From assembly GCA_005798405.1 (NCBI GenBank), contig SYJQ01000046.1, forward strand, positions 1 through 35,713: a stretch of DNA of 35,713 bases. The letters run 5' to 3'. Both the position numbers and the translations under genes were made by a program. Under the pieces are notes generated by a model, which saw only the letters and a list, made by a program, of their open reading frames with translations, was not told the DNA's origin and did not search any database. Positions 24,494 to 32,228 of this stretch are shown here, piece after piece. Origin of the DNA: Nitrosopumilaceae archaeon (lineage in GTDB: Archaea > Thermoproteota > Nitrososphaeria > Nitrososphaerales > Nitrosopumilaceae). Positions within the stretch are counted from its first letter, which is position 1, and every line of letters starts with the position of its first letter.

Positions 24494-25013
24494 GGTTGTA
24501 AGGATTGGACAACGTCTTGTTAGAGATGACAGAGTTACCACACATGTAGCTCTAGTTGCAAGAGCTTTTGGTTGCTCCAAAATATTTATGACTGAGGTAA
24601 ATCCTGAGATTAGAGAAACTTTAGAAAAAATCAACAAGACATGGGGTGGAAATTTTGCTGTGGAATTTATTGATAATTGGAAGTCAGTTGTAAAAAAGAA
24701 AAAAGGAGAATACAAAATAGTTCATCTCACTATGTATGGAGAAAGCATCAATGATGTAGATGATCAACTTAGAAAAGAAGATAATTTACTAATAGTAGTG
24801 GGTGCGGAAAAAGTACCTAGAGAAATATATGAACTTGCAGATTACAATGTAGGAATAGGAAATCAACCTCACTCAGAGATCAGTGCTTTAGCCATACTTC
24901 TTGATCGTATTCAAAAAGGAGAGCAGTTTAAGAATAGTTTTCCAGGTGCTAAAAGAAAGATCATACCTACAAAAAAAGGTAAAAATGTACTAGTAAGCGG
25001 AACAAGGGATTAA
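24483..25013 (+). CDS. trm56: tRNA (cytidine(56)-2'-O)-methyltransferase Trm56
   Basis: From ATG 24483 the product is 176 residues; an upstream TTG 24471 adds four residues and is less likely. The sequence has the archaeal Trm56 blocks: [52 protein letters not shown] and [16 protein letters not shown]. It belongs to the SPOUT/trefoil-knot methylases and modifies C56 in the T-loop. It overlaps hflX by 11 nt and is followed by tfe. Confidence 0.97.
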   Translation: MVIEVVRIGQRLVRDDRVTTHVALVARAFGCSKIFMTEVNPEIRETLEKINKTWGGNFAVEFIDNWKSVVKKKKGEYKIVHLTMYGESINDVDDQLRKEDNLLIVVGAEKVPREIYELADYNVGIGNQPHSEISALAILLDRIQKGEQFKNSFPGAKRKIIPTKKGKNVLVSGTRD

Positions 25014-25039
25014 TAATAGAAAATCATGAGTGATTAGAG

Positions 25040-25555
25040 TTGGTAGACAAATACGAAGACCCATTTGTTAGAATTGCATCCATGATAGGAGGAGACGAGT
25101 ATCTCAAGGTTGCAAGATCACTTTTAAAGGCTGAAGACGCTACAGATGAGGAAATTGCAAGTTCTACAGGTTTAAGGATAAACATGGTCAGAAAAGTTTT
25201 GTATGATCTATTTGGAAAATCGCTTATCACTGGAATTAGAGTTAAAGATGAACGAAAGGGATGGTTTGTCTACAGATGGAGAACACGAAGAGAAGAAGTA
25301 GAGCATTTCATAGAGAGTCAAAAAAAGAAAATCACTGAAAGGTTGCAACAAAGATTTGATTATGAAAATTATTCAGATTTTTACCATTGTGGAAATGAAG
25401 ATTGTCACAGAGTTACATTTGAAAATGCGTTGGAGGGGATGTTCAAGTGTCCATCTTGTGGAAATGTATTGAATTTAAAAAAGAACGACAAATCAAAAAA
25501 GGCCTATTCGAAAAAAATCGATGAAATTAAAAAAGACATGCAACAGACATTCTAG
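25040..25555 (+). CDS. tfe: Transcription factor E, alpha subunit
   Basis: The 171-residue product starts at TTG 25040. The N-terminal winged helix (residues ~5-90) includes ATDEEIASSTGLRINMVRKV. A coiled linker with the RREEVEHFI and KKKITERLQQR blocks follows, then a C4 zinc ribbon (CGNEDC ... CPSCGN). This is the TFE-alpha architecture, a stimulator of archaeal pre-initiation complex formation and promoter opening. Length is normal. Confidence 0.96.
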   Translation: MVDKYEDPFVRIASMIGGDEYLKVARSLLKAEDATDEEIASSTGLRINMVRKVLYDLFGKSLITGIRVKDERKGWFVYRWRTRREEVEHFIESQKKKITERLQQRFDYENYSDFYHCGNEDCHRVTFENALEGMFKCPSCGNVLNLKKNDKSKKAYSKKIDEIKKDMQQTF

Positions 25556-25702
25556 TGTTTATATAATATTTAGAAAAATAAGAACTAGAATTAATGCAAG
25601 AACTTCTCATATGATGATCAAATTATATAGAAAAATACTTTCAGAGCGTCTAAAAATTTGATAAAGAAGTTACTGAATTAAATAGGAGAATTTAGTGGAT
25701 AA

Positions 25703-27097
25703 ATCCTGAATCAAATAACTACTACAAATCCAGCAACGGGTGAAGAGATTGGAAAATATTCATCAATGGACAAAGAGCAAGTATTCCAGTTAGTTGGAAA
25801 GGCAAAAAGAGCTTTTCCAGAATGGAAAAAAGATTATGAAAAGCGTAGGAGTTATGTATACAATTTAGTTGAATATTTAAAAAAGAACAAAATGGAATTG
25901 GCAAAAATTGCAACGTCTGAAATGGGAAAAGCAATCAAAGAGTCAATTGGTGAAGTTGAAAAATGTGCATGGGCCTTGGAGTTTTATGCAGATCATGGAG
26001 ACAGTTTTCTTTCTGATGAGGTATTAAACACAGATGCAAGAAAAAGTTTTCTTACTTTTGAACCACTTGGCGTAATCGGTTCAATCATGCCTTGGAATTT
26101 TCCTTATTGGCAAGCTCTAAGATTTGCTGCACCATGTTTAATGGCAGGAAATGTGATAGTAATGAAACCATCTAGAATTACCATGCAATCTGGAATAGAG
26201 ATTGAAAAGGCATTTACTGAATCAGGCATGCCAGATGGAATATTTCAGACGGTGGTTGGAAGTGTGGAATCTGCCAATCATCTCATAGATTCTGATGTTA
26301 ATGCAGTGACATTTACAGGCAGCACAGATGCAGGTGCTAAAGTAGGTGAAAGAGCTGCGAAGAATTTAAAGAAATGTGTTTTGGAGCTTGGAGGAAGTGA
26401 TCCATTTATTGTATTAGATGATGCAATTATTGAAAAAGCCGCAGAGGGAGCTGTTAAAGGCAGATTCATCAATTGCGGTCAAAGTTGTGTCGCATCAAAA
26501 AGATTCTTTGTTGGTAAAAATATTGCTAAAGATTTTATTGAATTATTTATCAAAAAAGCATCACAATTAAAAGTTGGAGATCCTACTTCGATTGAAACAG
26601 ATATTGGACCTTTATCAAGTAAAGGTGGTTTAGAAACCATTTCAGGAATTGTAGAAGATGCAAAAAAGAATGGTGCTGAAATTCTTTTAGGTGGTTCAGA
26701 GATGGATAGAAAGGGTTACTTTTATCAGCCCACGATTCTTACAAATGTTAAACCAAATATGAGAATTGCAAAAGAAGAGACATTTGGTCCAGTTGCTCCT
26801 ATAACAATAGTAGAAAACGAAAGTGAAGCTGTAAGACTAGCAAATGATACAGAATTTGGACTGGGGGCAAGTATTTGGACTAAAGATTTAGCAAAAGCTG
26901 AAAAAATATCCAGACGAATAGAATCTGGAATAGTTAGTGTCAATAATGTGGTAATTTCAGATCCAAGAATTCCATTTGGTGGAATAAAACACAGTGGGTT
27001 TGGAAGGGAATTATCAAGGTATGGAATTCTTGAATTTGTGAACATAAAATCAGTTAGATTCTATGACAATCTGAGTCATCATCACTACGTCGAATAA
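25703..27097 (+). CDS. Aldehyde dehydrogenase, succinate-semialdehyde-type (5' end probably frameshifted)
   Basis: The ALDH frame opens after TAA 25700 and reads NQITTTNPATGEEIGKYSSM before the first canonical start, ATG 25766. That NPATGE opening is conserved in the family, so ATG 25766 is too late. A GTG at 25695 with a well-spaced ggag (25685-25688) is in another frame (GTG GAT AAA TCC TGA). One extra A in the AAA run at 25701-25703 would join it to the ALDH frame as MDKILNQI. Diagnostic motifs: MPWNFPYWQ, FTGSTDAG, VLELGGSDPF (Glu general base) and FINCGQSC (catalytic Cys). It would oxidise a semialdehyde, probably succinate semialdehyde, with NAD(P). About 464 residues from 25703. Confidence 0.88.
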   Translation: MLNQITTTNPATGEEIGKYSSMDKEQVFQLVGKAKRAFPEWKKDYEKRRSYVYNLVEYLKKNKMELAKIATSEMGKAIKESIGEVEKCAWALEFYADHGDSFLSDEVLNTDARKSFLTFEPLGVIGSIMPWNFPYWQALRFAAPCLMAGNVIVMKPSRITMQSGIEIEKAFTESGMPDGIFQTVVGSVESANHLIDSDVNAVTFTGSTDAGAKVGERAAKNLKKCVLELGGSDPFIVLDDAIIEKAAEGAVKGRFINCGQSCVASKRFFVGKNIAKDFIELFIKKASQLKVGDPTSIETDIGPLSSKGGLETISGIVEDAKKNGAEILLGGSEMDRKGYFYQPTILTNVKPNMRIAKEETFGPVAPITIVENESEAVRLANDTEFGLGASIWTKDLAKAEKISRRIESGIVSVNNVVISDPRIPFGGIKHSGFGRELSRYGILEFVNIKSVRFYDNLSHHHYVE

Positions 27098-27127
27098 GTT
27101 TTCTCGATAATGAGAATCAGAGTTCAC

Positions 27128-27135
27128 CTTAAGTA
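27128..27135 (+). promoter_or_regulatory. TATA-like box of the candidate ncRNA
   Basis: cttaagta is centred ~27 nt upstream of 27158, exactly where the closing helix of the predicted RNA begins. Confidence 0.45.
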
Positions 27136-27157
27136 TGATTTTTACGTATAGGTCTAC

Positions 27158-27271
27158 GGCGAGGACACTCATTTACAATAGGTTTTTGGGTGAAGATCAA
27201 TATGATCTTGGGAACGCCTTGAGCTTTGAGGTATAATCAAAGTTCATGATTCCCGTTGAATAGTCCTCGTC
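27158..27271 (+). ncRNA. Candidate structured ncRNA, ~114 nt
   Basis: A 9-bp closing helix pairs 27158-27166 (ggcgaggac) with 27263-27271 (gtcctcgtc), one pair being G-U. Inside it: a short helix 27167-27170/27188-27191; a perfect 6-bp hairpin 27193-27198/27204-27209 (aagatc/gatctt); 27210-27214 with 27250-27254 (gggaa/ttccc), enclosing an 8-bp hairpin 27222-27229/27237-27244 with loop ggtataa. Three G-U wobbles are pairs only if the plus strand is the RNA. A TATA-like box lies 27 nt upstream and a tttt run (27274-27277) follows. It sits between convergent genes; its last two bases touch the stop of the minus-strand gene. It has no T-loop (not a tRNA) and lacks 5S rRNA landmarks. Function unknown. 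Confidence 0.55.
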
Positions 27272-27539
27272 AGTTTTCATCATCAGCGTCATAATCACAT
27301 TCTTCTAATTCAATATGAGTTGGACTTCCATTATCATTAAAGTAAATTTCAACACAGATGTCAGACGCTAAAGTTGAGGCTAAAGTTTCAGCTAATTCCT
27401 TAGGAAAGTTATCCGATATGTTGGAAGTTGAGGAATATTTGTATTCAGTAAGTTCATCCTCATGATAGAAATCTATCTCAATATCCCCATTTGTGTATTT
27501 TCTGACTCCAACCACTTGACCAAATATACTATATGACAA
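27270..27539 (-). CDS. Small acidic hypothetical protein, 89 aa
   Basis: Unrecognised. It starts at TTG 27539, 2 nt after the hemerythrin stop, so it is likely co-transcribed. The sequence is soluble and beta-rich at first (IFGQVVGVRKYTNGDIEIDF), with a helical middle (FPKELAETLASTLAS) and a very acidic end (ELEECDYDADDEN). No membrane segment. A role together with the hemerythrin protein is possible from position only. Confidence 0.7.
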   Translation of the reverse strand: MSYSIFGQVVGVRKYTNGDIEIDFYHEDELTEYKYSSTSNISDNFPKELAETLASTLASDICVEIYFNDNGSPTHIELEECDYDADDEN

Positions 27540-27541
27540 AT

Positions 27542-28099
27542 TTAATTTCCATGTTGGGAAACATCTCGAGTTAGAGTTTCAGCTAATTGTTCATAATGCT
27601 CTCTGGTTTTTCCAGTTTCTTTTAGTTTCAATTCCTCAATTTCATTTAATTCTTTATCTACCTTCTTTGAAACATATTGTAAACGTGCTTCGGCCATCAT
27701 AAACAATCTATTATTTTCTTTCCACAAATGTTCTGTTATATGTTCTACATATTGTTGCATATCACTAATCAATTTTTTAGAATTACCAGATGTGATGTAA
27801 TCTTTAGCAGAATTTTCCATTTCTTTTCCAATTTCTCGTGAACGTTCATGATCCATCAACATCATTGCAATTGGACCCATATTACGTGGCATTCCTGCTT
27901 GTTCTAATGCAGGAAATAATGAATTCTCTTCTTTGCTATGATGACAAACATCAGTGAAATTCTTTGTAAAATCAATTACAGGTAACAATATAGATTCAGG
28001 AATTTGTTTTCCATCATTTAGAAGTTGAATTGTAGATTCCATTGCTTTGATGACTTTTTCTATTAGATCATGATCTCGTCTTAAAGATGCAGTCGACAT
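27542..28099 (-). CDS. Hemerythrin HHE-domain protein
   Basis: The 185-residue product starts at ATG 28099. It is an all-helical HHE cation-binding domain with the usual iron ligands: H10 in RRDHDLIEK, H54 and E58 in CHHSKEEN, H84 in MDHERSRE, and H120/H124 in VEHITEHLWKEN. A helical tail (130-185) follows. Members bind a di-iron site and sense or store O2, NO or iron. A minus-strand TATA-like element (aagatatag, about 28122-28131) lies ~28 nt upstream. Confidence 0.93.
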   Translation of the reverse strand: MSTASLRRDHDLIEKVIKAMESTIQLLNDGKQIPESILLPVIDFTKNFTDVCHHSKEENSLFPALEQAGMPRNMGPIAMMLMDHERSREIGKEMENSAKDYITSGNSKKLISDMQQYVEHITEHLWKENNRLFMMAEARLQYVSKKVDKELNEIEELKLKETGKTREHYEQLAETLTRDVSQHGN

Positions 28100-28206
28100 A
28101 ATAATTACAAATGAAATCTGATATCTATATCTTATTCAGATTTCCAGATAAATAATTAAAAGATAGGAAATTTGTTAACGAATTACTCGTTAACAATTTT
28201 GTGTTT

Positions 28207-28455
28207 TTAACGATTAGAAAGGCTTTTTGCTTTAACAAATGCCCAAATCTTTTTTGTCATTTCACTTGGTGCAATAGGTTTGTTACCAAAAACTTGTTCC
28301 ACAGTTTCTTGACGACCTGCAAAACTAATTGCATAACCACCAAATGCTGGTTTTCCAGATTTTGATTTGCTTGGTGATTTTACCTTAGCTTTTGATTTTT
28401 TACTAGTGCTTTTAGTTGTAGTCTTTTTTGTTGTAGCTTTCTTTTTTGCTGCCAA
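28207..28455 (-). CDS. Lys-rich tail plus partial SWIB-like domain, 82 aa
   Basis: The 82-residue protein starts at ATG 28455. Residues 1-35 are an almost pure Lys/Thr/Ser tail (KKKATTKKTTTKSTSKK), and residues ~36-82 are GGYAISFAGRQE then VFGNKPIAPSEMTKKIWAFV. The segment KPIAPSEMTKKIWAFVKAKS follows the opening of a SWIB/MDM2 domain (GxxPxxRxEVxKxxWxYIK), but the second half of SWIB is missing. It is probably a nucleoid or chromatin-associated small protein (inference). The gene has its own upstream region and stands apart from its neighbours. Confidence 0.82.
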   Translation of the reverse strand: MAAKKKATTKKTTTKSTSKKSKAKVKSPSKSKSGKPAFGGYAISFAGRQETVEQVFGNKPIAPSEMTKKIWAFVKAKSLSNR

Positions 28456-28488
28456 TTTCTTATTATATTTTAAATTAAGTATAATAAC

Positions 28489-29145
28489 TTACACTTTTGT
28501 ATAATGTAAAACAAGATAATTTTTGAGTCTTTTTATTGTATTTAATCTGAGTCTGGGCGATTTTATGATTTTATCAAAACCTTTTCCTTGAACAAATGTT
28601 ATCGCATCAGTACCTCCAATAACAAATGGAGTAAGAGTTATCAAAAGTTCATCAAACAAATTATTTTGTATAAATTGCCAATTAACAGTTCCACCACCTT
28701 CAACCAGAACGGTATTAATTTTTCTTTTACTCAGGATATTCATTAATGATTTTATGTTAACTGAATTTTCACCTGTTATGATTATTTCAATGGGAAATTT
28801 TTTTAGTTTTTGTAAATTTGGTTTACTAATTTTTTTAGAAACTGCAATAATTGTAGGAACTTTATTACATGTTTGTAAAATTTTTGAGCCAGTAGATATT
28901 GTTCCTTGAGAATCCAAAATTATTCTTATAGGGTTTTTTCCTTTTGCATATCTTACAGTAAGTAATGGATCATCTCTATGTACTGTATTTTTTCCTACAA
29001 GTATAGCATCAACTCTTGCACGAAGTTTATGAAGTCTAATCCTATCTTTTTTAGAAGATAATTTTGAATCACCCAAACGTGTAGCGATTTTTCCATCAAT
29101 TGAAATTGCAGCACTCAAAATTACATGAGGTCTAGATTTTTCCAT
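28489..29145 (-). CDS. arfC: 2,5-diamino-6-ribosylamino-pyrimidinone 5'-phosphate reductase (RibD C-terminal type)
   Basis: The 218-residue product starts at ATG 29145. It is a stand-alone RibD reductase domain with the signature DGKIATRLGDSKLSS near residue 18, DAILVGKNTVHRDDPLLTVR near 50, and the late TVLVEGGGTVNWQF block. It reduces the ribose of the diaminopyrimidine to ribitol using NAD(P)H, the third archaeal riboflavin step. It has no N-terminal zinc deaminase domain, as expected for archaea. It overlaps the amidohydrolase gene by 14 nt. Confidence 0.93.
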   Translation of the reverse strand: MEKSRPHVILSAAISIDGKIATRLGDSKLSSKKDRIRLHKLRARVDAILVGKNTVHRDDPLLTVRYAKGKNPIRIILDSQGTISTGSKILQTCNKVPTIIAVSKKISKPNLQKLKKFPIEIIITGENSVNIKSLMNILSKRKINTVLVEGGGTVNWQFIQNNLFDELLITLTPFVIGGTDAITFVQGKGFDKIIKSPRLRLNTIKRLKNYLVLHYTKV

Positions 29146-30322
29146 GAACTATTTTACCTCCAATCATCACAGCTCGAATAGCAGACTCAGATGCTCTATG
29201 TACAATAGATGCATGTGGATTATGCATTGGCTCTAAATCTAATGCATGTTTATCTATGAAAATACAATCTGCAAATTTACCATTTTCAATCACTCCAATA
29301 TCTTTTCTCAAAATTTTTCCACCATTCACAGTTGCCATTTTTAGAATTTCTTTTGGACTAACTCTTTTCTTGTGGATACCCATGGTTACTTTCCACAAAT
29401 AATCCATTTCTCTAAACATGTCTGGCGAGTTTATCATAACATTATCAGTACCTAATGCTATTGTACAACCAGCTTTTTTCATCAATTCAATGTCAGGAAT
29501 TCCTTCAGCAAGTGCAGCGTTTGCTCTAGGACAAATCACAATTCCATGAGTTCTTTTTGTTGCTGCATATATGTCGCCTGATGAGGCATGAGTCATGTGT
29601 ATAAGAAAATGAGGTTTTAGATTCAATGCGCGTATTGTTTCAGATTTCCCAGTAATCTTTTTTGATGTAGAAACACTTTGTTTTGTCTCAGATGAATGAA
29701 TAGCCCGAATTTTAGGCGTACCAGAGTAATAATTTAGTACTGAGGTGCTATTTTCATTTGCACCACTTACTCCAATGCCATCACATTTTTTTAGTAATTC
29801 TGTGAGTTCATCCATTTTATGCCTTGGTAGAGGGATGTTTTTTTTAATTTCAATTGGTCCTTGATAGAATTCCAGCCTTCCAAGAATAATTGAACGAAGT
29901 GGCAATTCAGACAGAACTTGTTTTAGCAGTAAAACACCCTCAATTCCCCCCTCCCTAAAATCGACAAAAGTTGTAATTCCTTTATTTAACATAGAATAAC
30001 AAGAGTTTTTCATAAAACTTGCAAGATATTTTTTGTCTGTATTTTTTAGAATTATTGGTTTAGCTCCAGATACAGGATGAATTCGTTTGTCAACTGAACT
30101 GTTAAGCGTGACATCTTTTGCAATAGAATCGCCTATGTGTGTATGACAATTAACAAATCCTGGAATTAATAACAATCCTTCACAGTCTAATGACTCCTCT
30201 TTTGCGCTAGCTCCTATGTTAGGTTGAATTCGTTTGAATCTTTGATCTTGTATCTTTATGTTAGTATTTGAAATAAAGTCTAACTCTTTACCGAGTAGTA
30301 TACTTGCATTTTTAATTAGCAT
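29132..30322 (-). CDS. Amidohydrolase of the cytosine deaminase/ATZ-TRZ type, in the riboflavin cluster
   Basis: The 396-residue TIM-barrel metal-dependent hydrolase starts at ATG 30322. Metal ligands and catalytic residues follow the deaminase pattern: H60 and H62 in NCHTHIGDS, H209 and E212 in IHSSE, H242/H245 in LIHMTHASS, and D293 in LGTDNVM. CPRANAAL (264-271) is the CPxSN motif of the deaminases. This set is typical of aminohydrolases acting on a ring amino group (guanine, cytosine, SAH deaminases). It lies between arfA and arfC and overlaps both (7 and 14 nt). Archaeal riboflavin synthesis still lacks a known deaminase after ArfC, and ArfB (deformylase) is absent here. The gene is a strong candidate for one of these steps (inference). 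Confidence 0.88.
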   Translation of the reverse strand: MLIKNASILLGKELDFISNTNIKIQDQRFKRIQPNIGASAKEESLDCEGLLLIPGFVNCHTHIGDSIAKDVTLNSSVDKRIHPVSGAKPIILKNTDKKYLASFMKNSCYSMLNKGITTFVDFREGGIEGVLLLKQVLSELPLRSIILGRLEFYQGPIEIKKNIPLPRHKMDELTELLKKCDGIGVSGANENSTSVLNYYSGTPKIRAIHSSETKQSVSTSKKITGKSETIRALNLKPHFLIHMTHASSGDIYAATKRTHGIVICPRANAALAEGIPDIELMKKAGCTIALGTDNVMINSPDMFREMDYLWKVTMGIHKKRVSPKEILKMATVNGGKILRKDIGVIENGKFADCIFIDKHALDLEPMHNPHASIVHRASESAIRAVMIGGKIVHGKI

Positions 30323-31068
30323 GATAATTCATAAACATTAGGTTTTTCTTTTCCTGAATCTCTTATTTCTCTTATCGTATCAAGAGATTTAGTTGCAAGT
30401 TTTACAGCTTCTCTAGAAGTTTTTGCGTTACCTATTCCACAATTCAAAACAATATGATCTTCTTTTTCTATTAATTTAATGAAGTCTTTTACAGAGTTTT
30501 TAGCATCATCGTTTGCAACGACCATAAAATTATCTCCTCCCATAAAAAATGTAAGAGAATTTTTTTTTAGAAAAAATTTTGACATTTTTGCATATAATTC
30601 AAAAATTGTTGAAGTGATTTCATAAGGAGAATTAATCTTTCGCCTGGAAGTTAGATTATCTACATCAAAGTGCATGATTGAAACTTTTTGTTCAGATTTT
30701 CCATTAATGAAGCCAAAAATTGCATGTTCTTTGCTTAAAAAAATCTCATTTTTTTTCCCTTCATATGCTTTAAGATTTGCTTCAAACGGAGAGTCAGCAT
30801 AACCTATAGACATAGATAATCTGACATCAAAAGATTTTTCAAGATTTTTTTGAATTTCAATATGATCATCTGTGGTCAATCCATTAGAAACTACAAAAAA
30901 TTCATCTGCTCTGTTTAAGAAAACAAGGCAATTTTTATCTGAGAATAATTTTTGAACCTCTTTGTAAAGTGATGCCTGAAGCATTTGAAGTGCGTGTTCT
31001 CTATCGCTTCCTAGGGTTAAAGTCCAAGGCCCATATCCATTTATTTTCAATATGCTAAGTTGAATCAT
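30316..31068 (-). CDS. arfA: GTP cyclohydrolase III (GTP cyclohydrolase IIa)
   Basis: The 250-residue product starts at ATG 31068. It is the archaeal GCH III, built of two GGDEF-like halves: the first with SILKINGYGPWTLTLGSDRE, NRADEFFVV and MSIGYAD, the second with FDVDNLTSRR, FMGGDNFMVVAND and CGIGNAKTSREA. It converts GTP to the formylaminopyrimidine phosphate, the first step of archaeal riboflavin and F420 synthesis. It overlaps ribH by 4 nt and the amidohydrolase by 7 nt. Confidence 0.95.
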   Translation of the reverse strand: MIQLSILKINGYGPWTLTLGSDREHALQMLQASLYKEVQKLFSDKNCLVFLNRADEFFVVSNGLTTDDHIEIQKNLEKSFDVRLSMSIGYADSPFEANLKAYEGKKNEIFLSKEHAIFGFINGKSEQKVSIMHFDVDNLTSRRKINSPYEITSTIFELYAKMSKFFLKKNSLTFFMGGDNFMVVANDDAKNSVKDFIKLIEKEDHIVLNCGIGNAKTSREAVKLATKSLDTIREIRDSGKEKPNVYELSC

Positions 31069-31481
31069 TTTTGGATCCTTTGTAGCTCGTTGTATATTTT
31101 TACAATTGATTCAACTGCACGCTCTGCCACAGGTCGTATCCTAGCATATGCGTGTCTTTCCTGCATTCCAGGTCCAGTTATTCCTAAAGAGACTGGTTTT
31201 TGATATTTAATTGATAAAGCAGTTAATGCATGTGCTGTAGAATGTGCGATTACTTCATCATGTTTTGTTTGTCCTTTAATTATTGCACCTAGGGTAACTA
31301 CTCCGTCAACATCTTTTTTTTGTAATAAGGCATCAACTATAATTGGCATATCATATGCACCTGGAATCTTGCAGGTATAGTTTATTTTCAATTTCATCAT
31401 TTTTGCTTTTTCTTCAGCTACAGAAAGCATTCTAGATGTCACCTCTTCATTAAACTCCGAAACTACTATAGCAATATTCAG
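31065..31481 (-). CDS. ribH: 6,7-dimethyl-8-ribityllumazine synthase (no ATG/GTG/TTG start)
   Basis: The conserved lumazine synthase N-terminus (NIAIVVSEFNEEVTSRML) lies upstream of the first canonical start, GTG 31442. The most likely start is CTG 31481, with an aaggtg ribosome binding site 8 nt before it; the in-frame ATT at 31484 is less likely. From 31481 the length is 138 residues, normal for the family. Diagnostic blocks are IPGAYDMPI, VVTLGAIIKGQTKHDEVIAH with its catalytic His, and GPGMQERHAYAR. It joins 5-amino-6-ribitylaminouracil with 3,4-dihydroxy-2-butanone 4-phosphate. The start lies 2 nt past the ribB stop. Confidence 0.93.
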   Translation of the reverse strand: MNIAIVVSEFNEEVTSRMLSVAEEKAKMMKLKINYTCKIPGAYDMPIIVDALLQKKDVDGVVTLGAIIKGQTKHDEVIAHSTAHALTALSIKYQKPVSLGITGPGMQERHAYARIRPVAERAVESIVKIYNELQRIQK

Positions 31482-31483
31482 AA

Positions 31484-32149
31484 TTAATGCACCTTGGCGA
31501 ATTCTAATAATTCTTTTCCATCAATTAATGGAATTGCATTTTGTTTTGCATATTTTTCTGCTTTATCAACAGATAAAGCAGCATAAGTTTCAGCATCCAT
31601 CATTTCACAAATTGCAGTAACAGGAGTTAAACCTGCAATCTGAGTAAGATAAACAGACATTTCAGTATGACCTTGTCTTTTTGCCAATAATCCTTTTGAT
31701 GCAATTAACAAAGGAACATGGCCGGGAGTTTTGAAAGAGGAAACAAATTTTTTCTTTTTGTTCTCAACATTAAAAATATTTGCCATTTCTCTGATGGTCA
31801 ACGATCTGTCTTTATCAGTTATACCAGTATAAGTTTGATAGTGATTTACAGAGATTGAAAATGTTGGGTGATCACCATATGGAGCAAGTCCCATGATCAT
31901 TTCTTTATTTGAGATAGGTGATTCTGCTAAAATTTCATGCATATATCTTAATTCTAAAGAATTTGCAAAATTATGATCAATTGCAATGCACAAAAGACCT
32001 CCAGCATGTTGACGCATTCTTGCAACATGTTCAGGTGTTACAAATTCTGCGGCAACTACCATATCTATCTCATTTTCTCTTCCTGCAGAATCAAATAATA
32101 ATACAAATTCGCCTCGTTTTAATGATTCAAGTCCAGATTCAAGTGACAT
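31484..32149 (-). CDS. ribB: 3,4-dihydroxy-2-butanone-4-phosphate synthase
   Basis: The 221-residue product starts at ATG 32149. The DHBP synthase core reads FVLLFDSAGRENEIDMVVAAE near residue 16, RMRQHAGGLLCIAID, ITDKDRSLTIREMA, FKTPGHVPLLIA and RQGHTEMSVYL; acidic residues and the two His residues of the Mg/substrate site are present. It makes the four-carbon unit of lumazine from ribulose 5-phosphate. A minus-strand TATA box (ctttataa, 32174-32181) lies ~28 nt upstream, so the genes from ribB on may have their own promoter. There is no GTP cyclohydrolase II fusion. Confidence 0.96.
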   Translation of the reverse strand: MSLESGLESLKRGEFVLLFDSAGRENEIDMVVAAEFVTPEHVARMRQHAGGLLCIAIDHNFANSLELRYMHEILAESPISNKEMIMGLAPYGDHPTFSISVNHYQTYTGITDKDRSLTIREMANIFNVENKKKKFVSSFKTPGHVPLLIASKGLLAKRQGHTEMSVYLTQIAGLTPVTAICEMMDAETYAALSVDKAEKYAKQNAIPLIDGKELLEFAKVH

Positions 32150-32173
32150 ATATAAAAAATCATCTTAAACTAA

Positions 32174-32181
32174 TTATAAAG
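32174..32181 (-). promoter_or_regulatory. TATA box of ribB
   Basis: On the minus strand, ctttataa is centred 28 nt before ATG 32149. This suits a leaderless ribB transcript within the 79-bp gap after ribE. Confidence 0.5.
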
Positions 32182-32228
32182 TTTACTATAAAATTGGTAA
32201 TTACCATAAAAGTGGTAGGATATTGATT

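Noticed and set aside
27158-27271. tRNA or 5S rRNA at the candidate ncRNA
   Set aside because: The 7-bp core of the closing stem looks like an acceptor stem, but there is no T-arm with a TTCRANN loop next to the 3' strand, and no CCGAAC or GAAGTTAAG landmarks of 5S.
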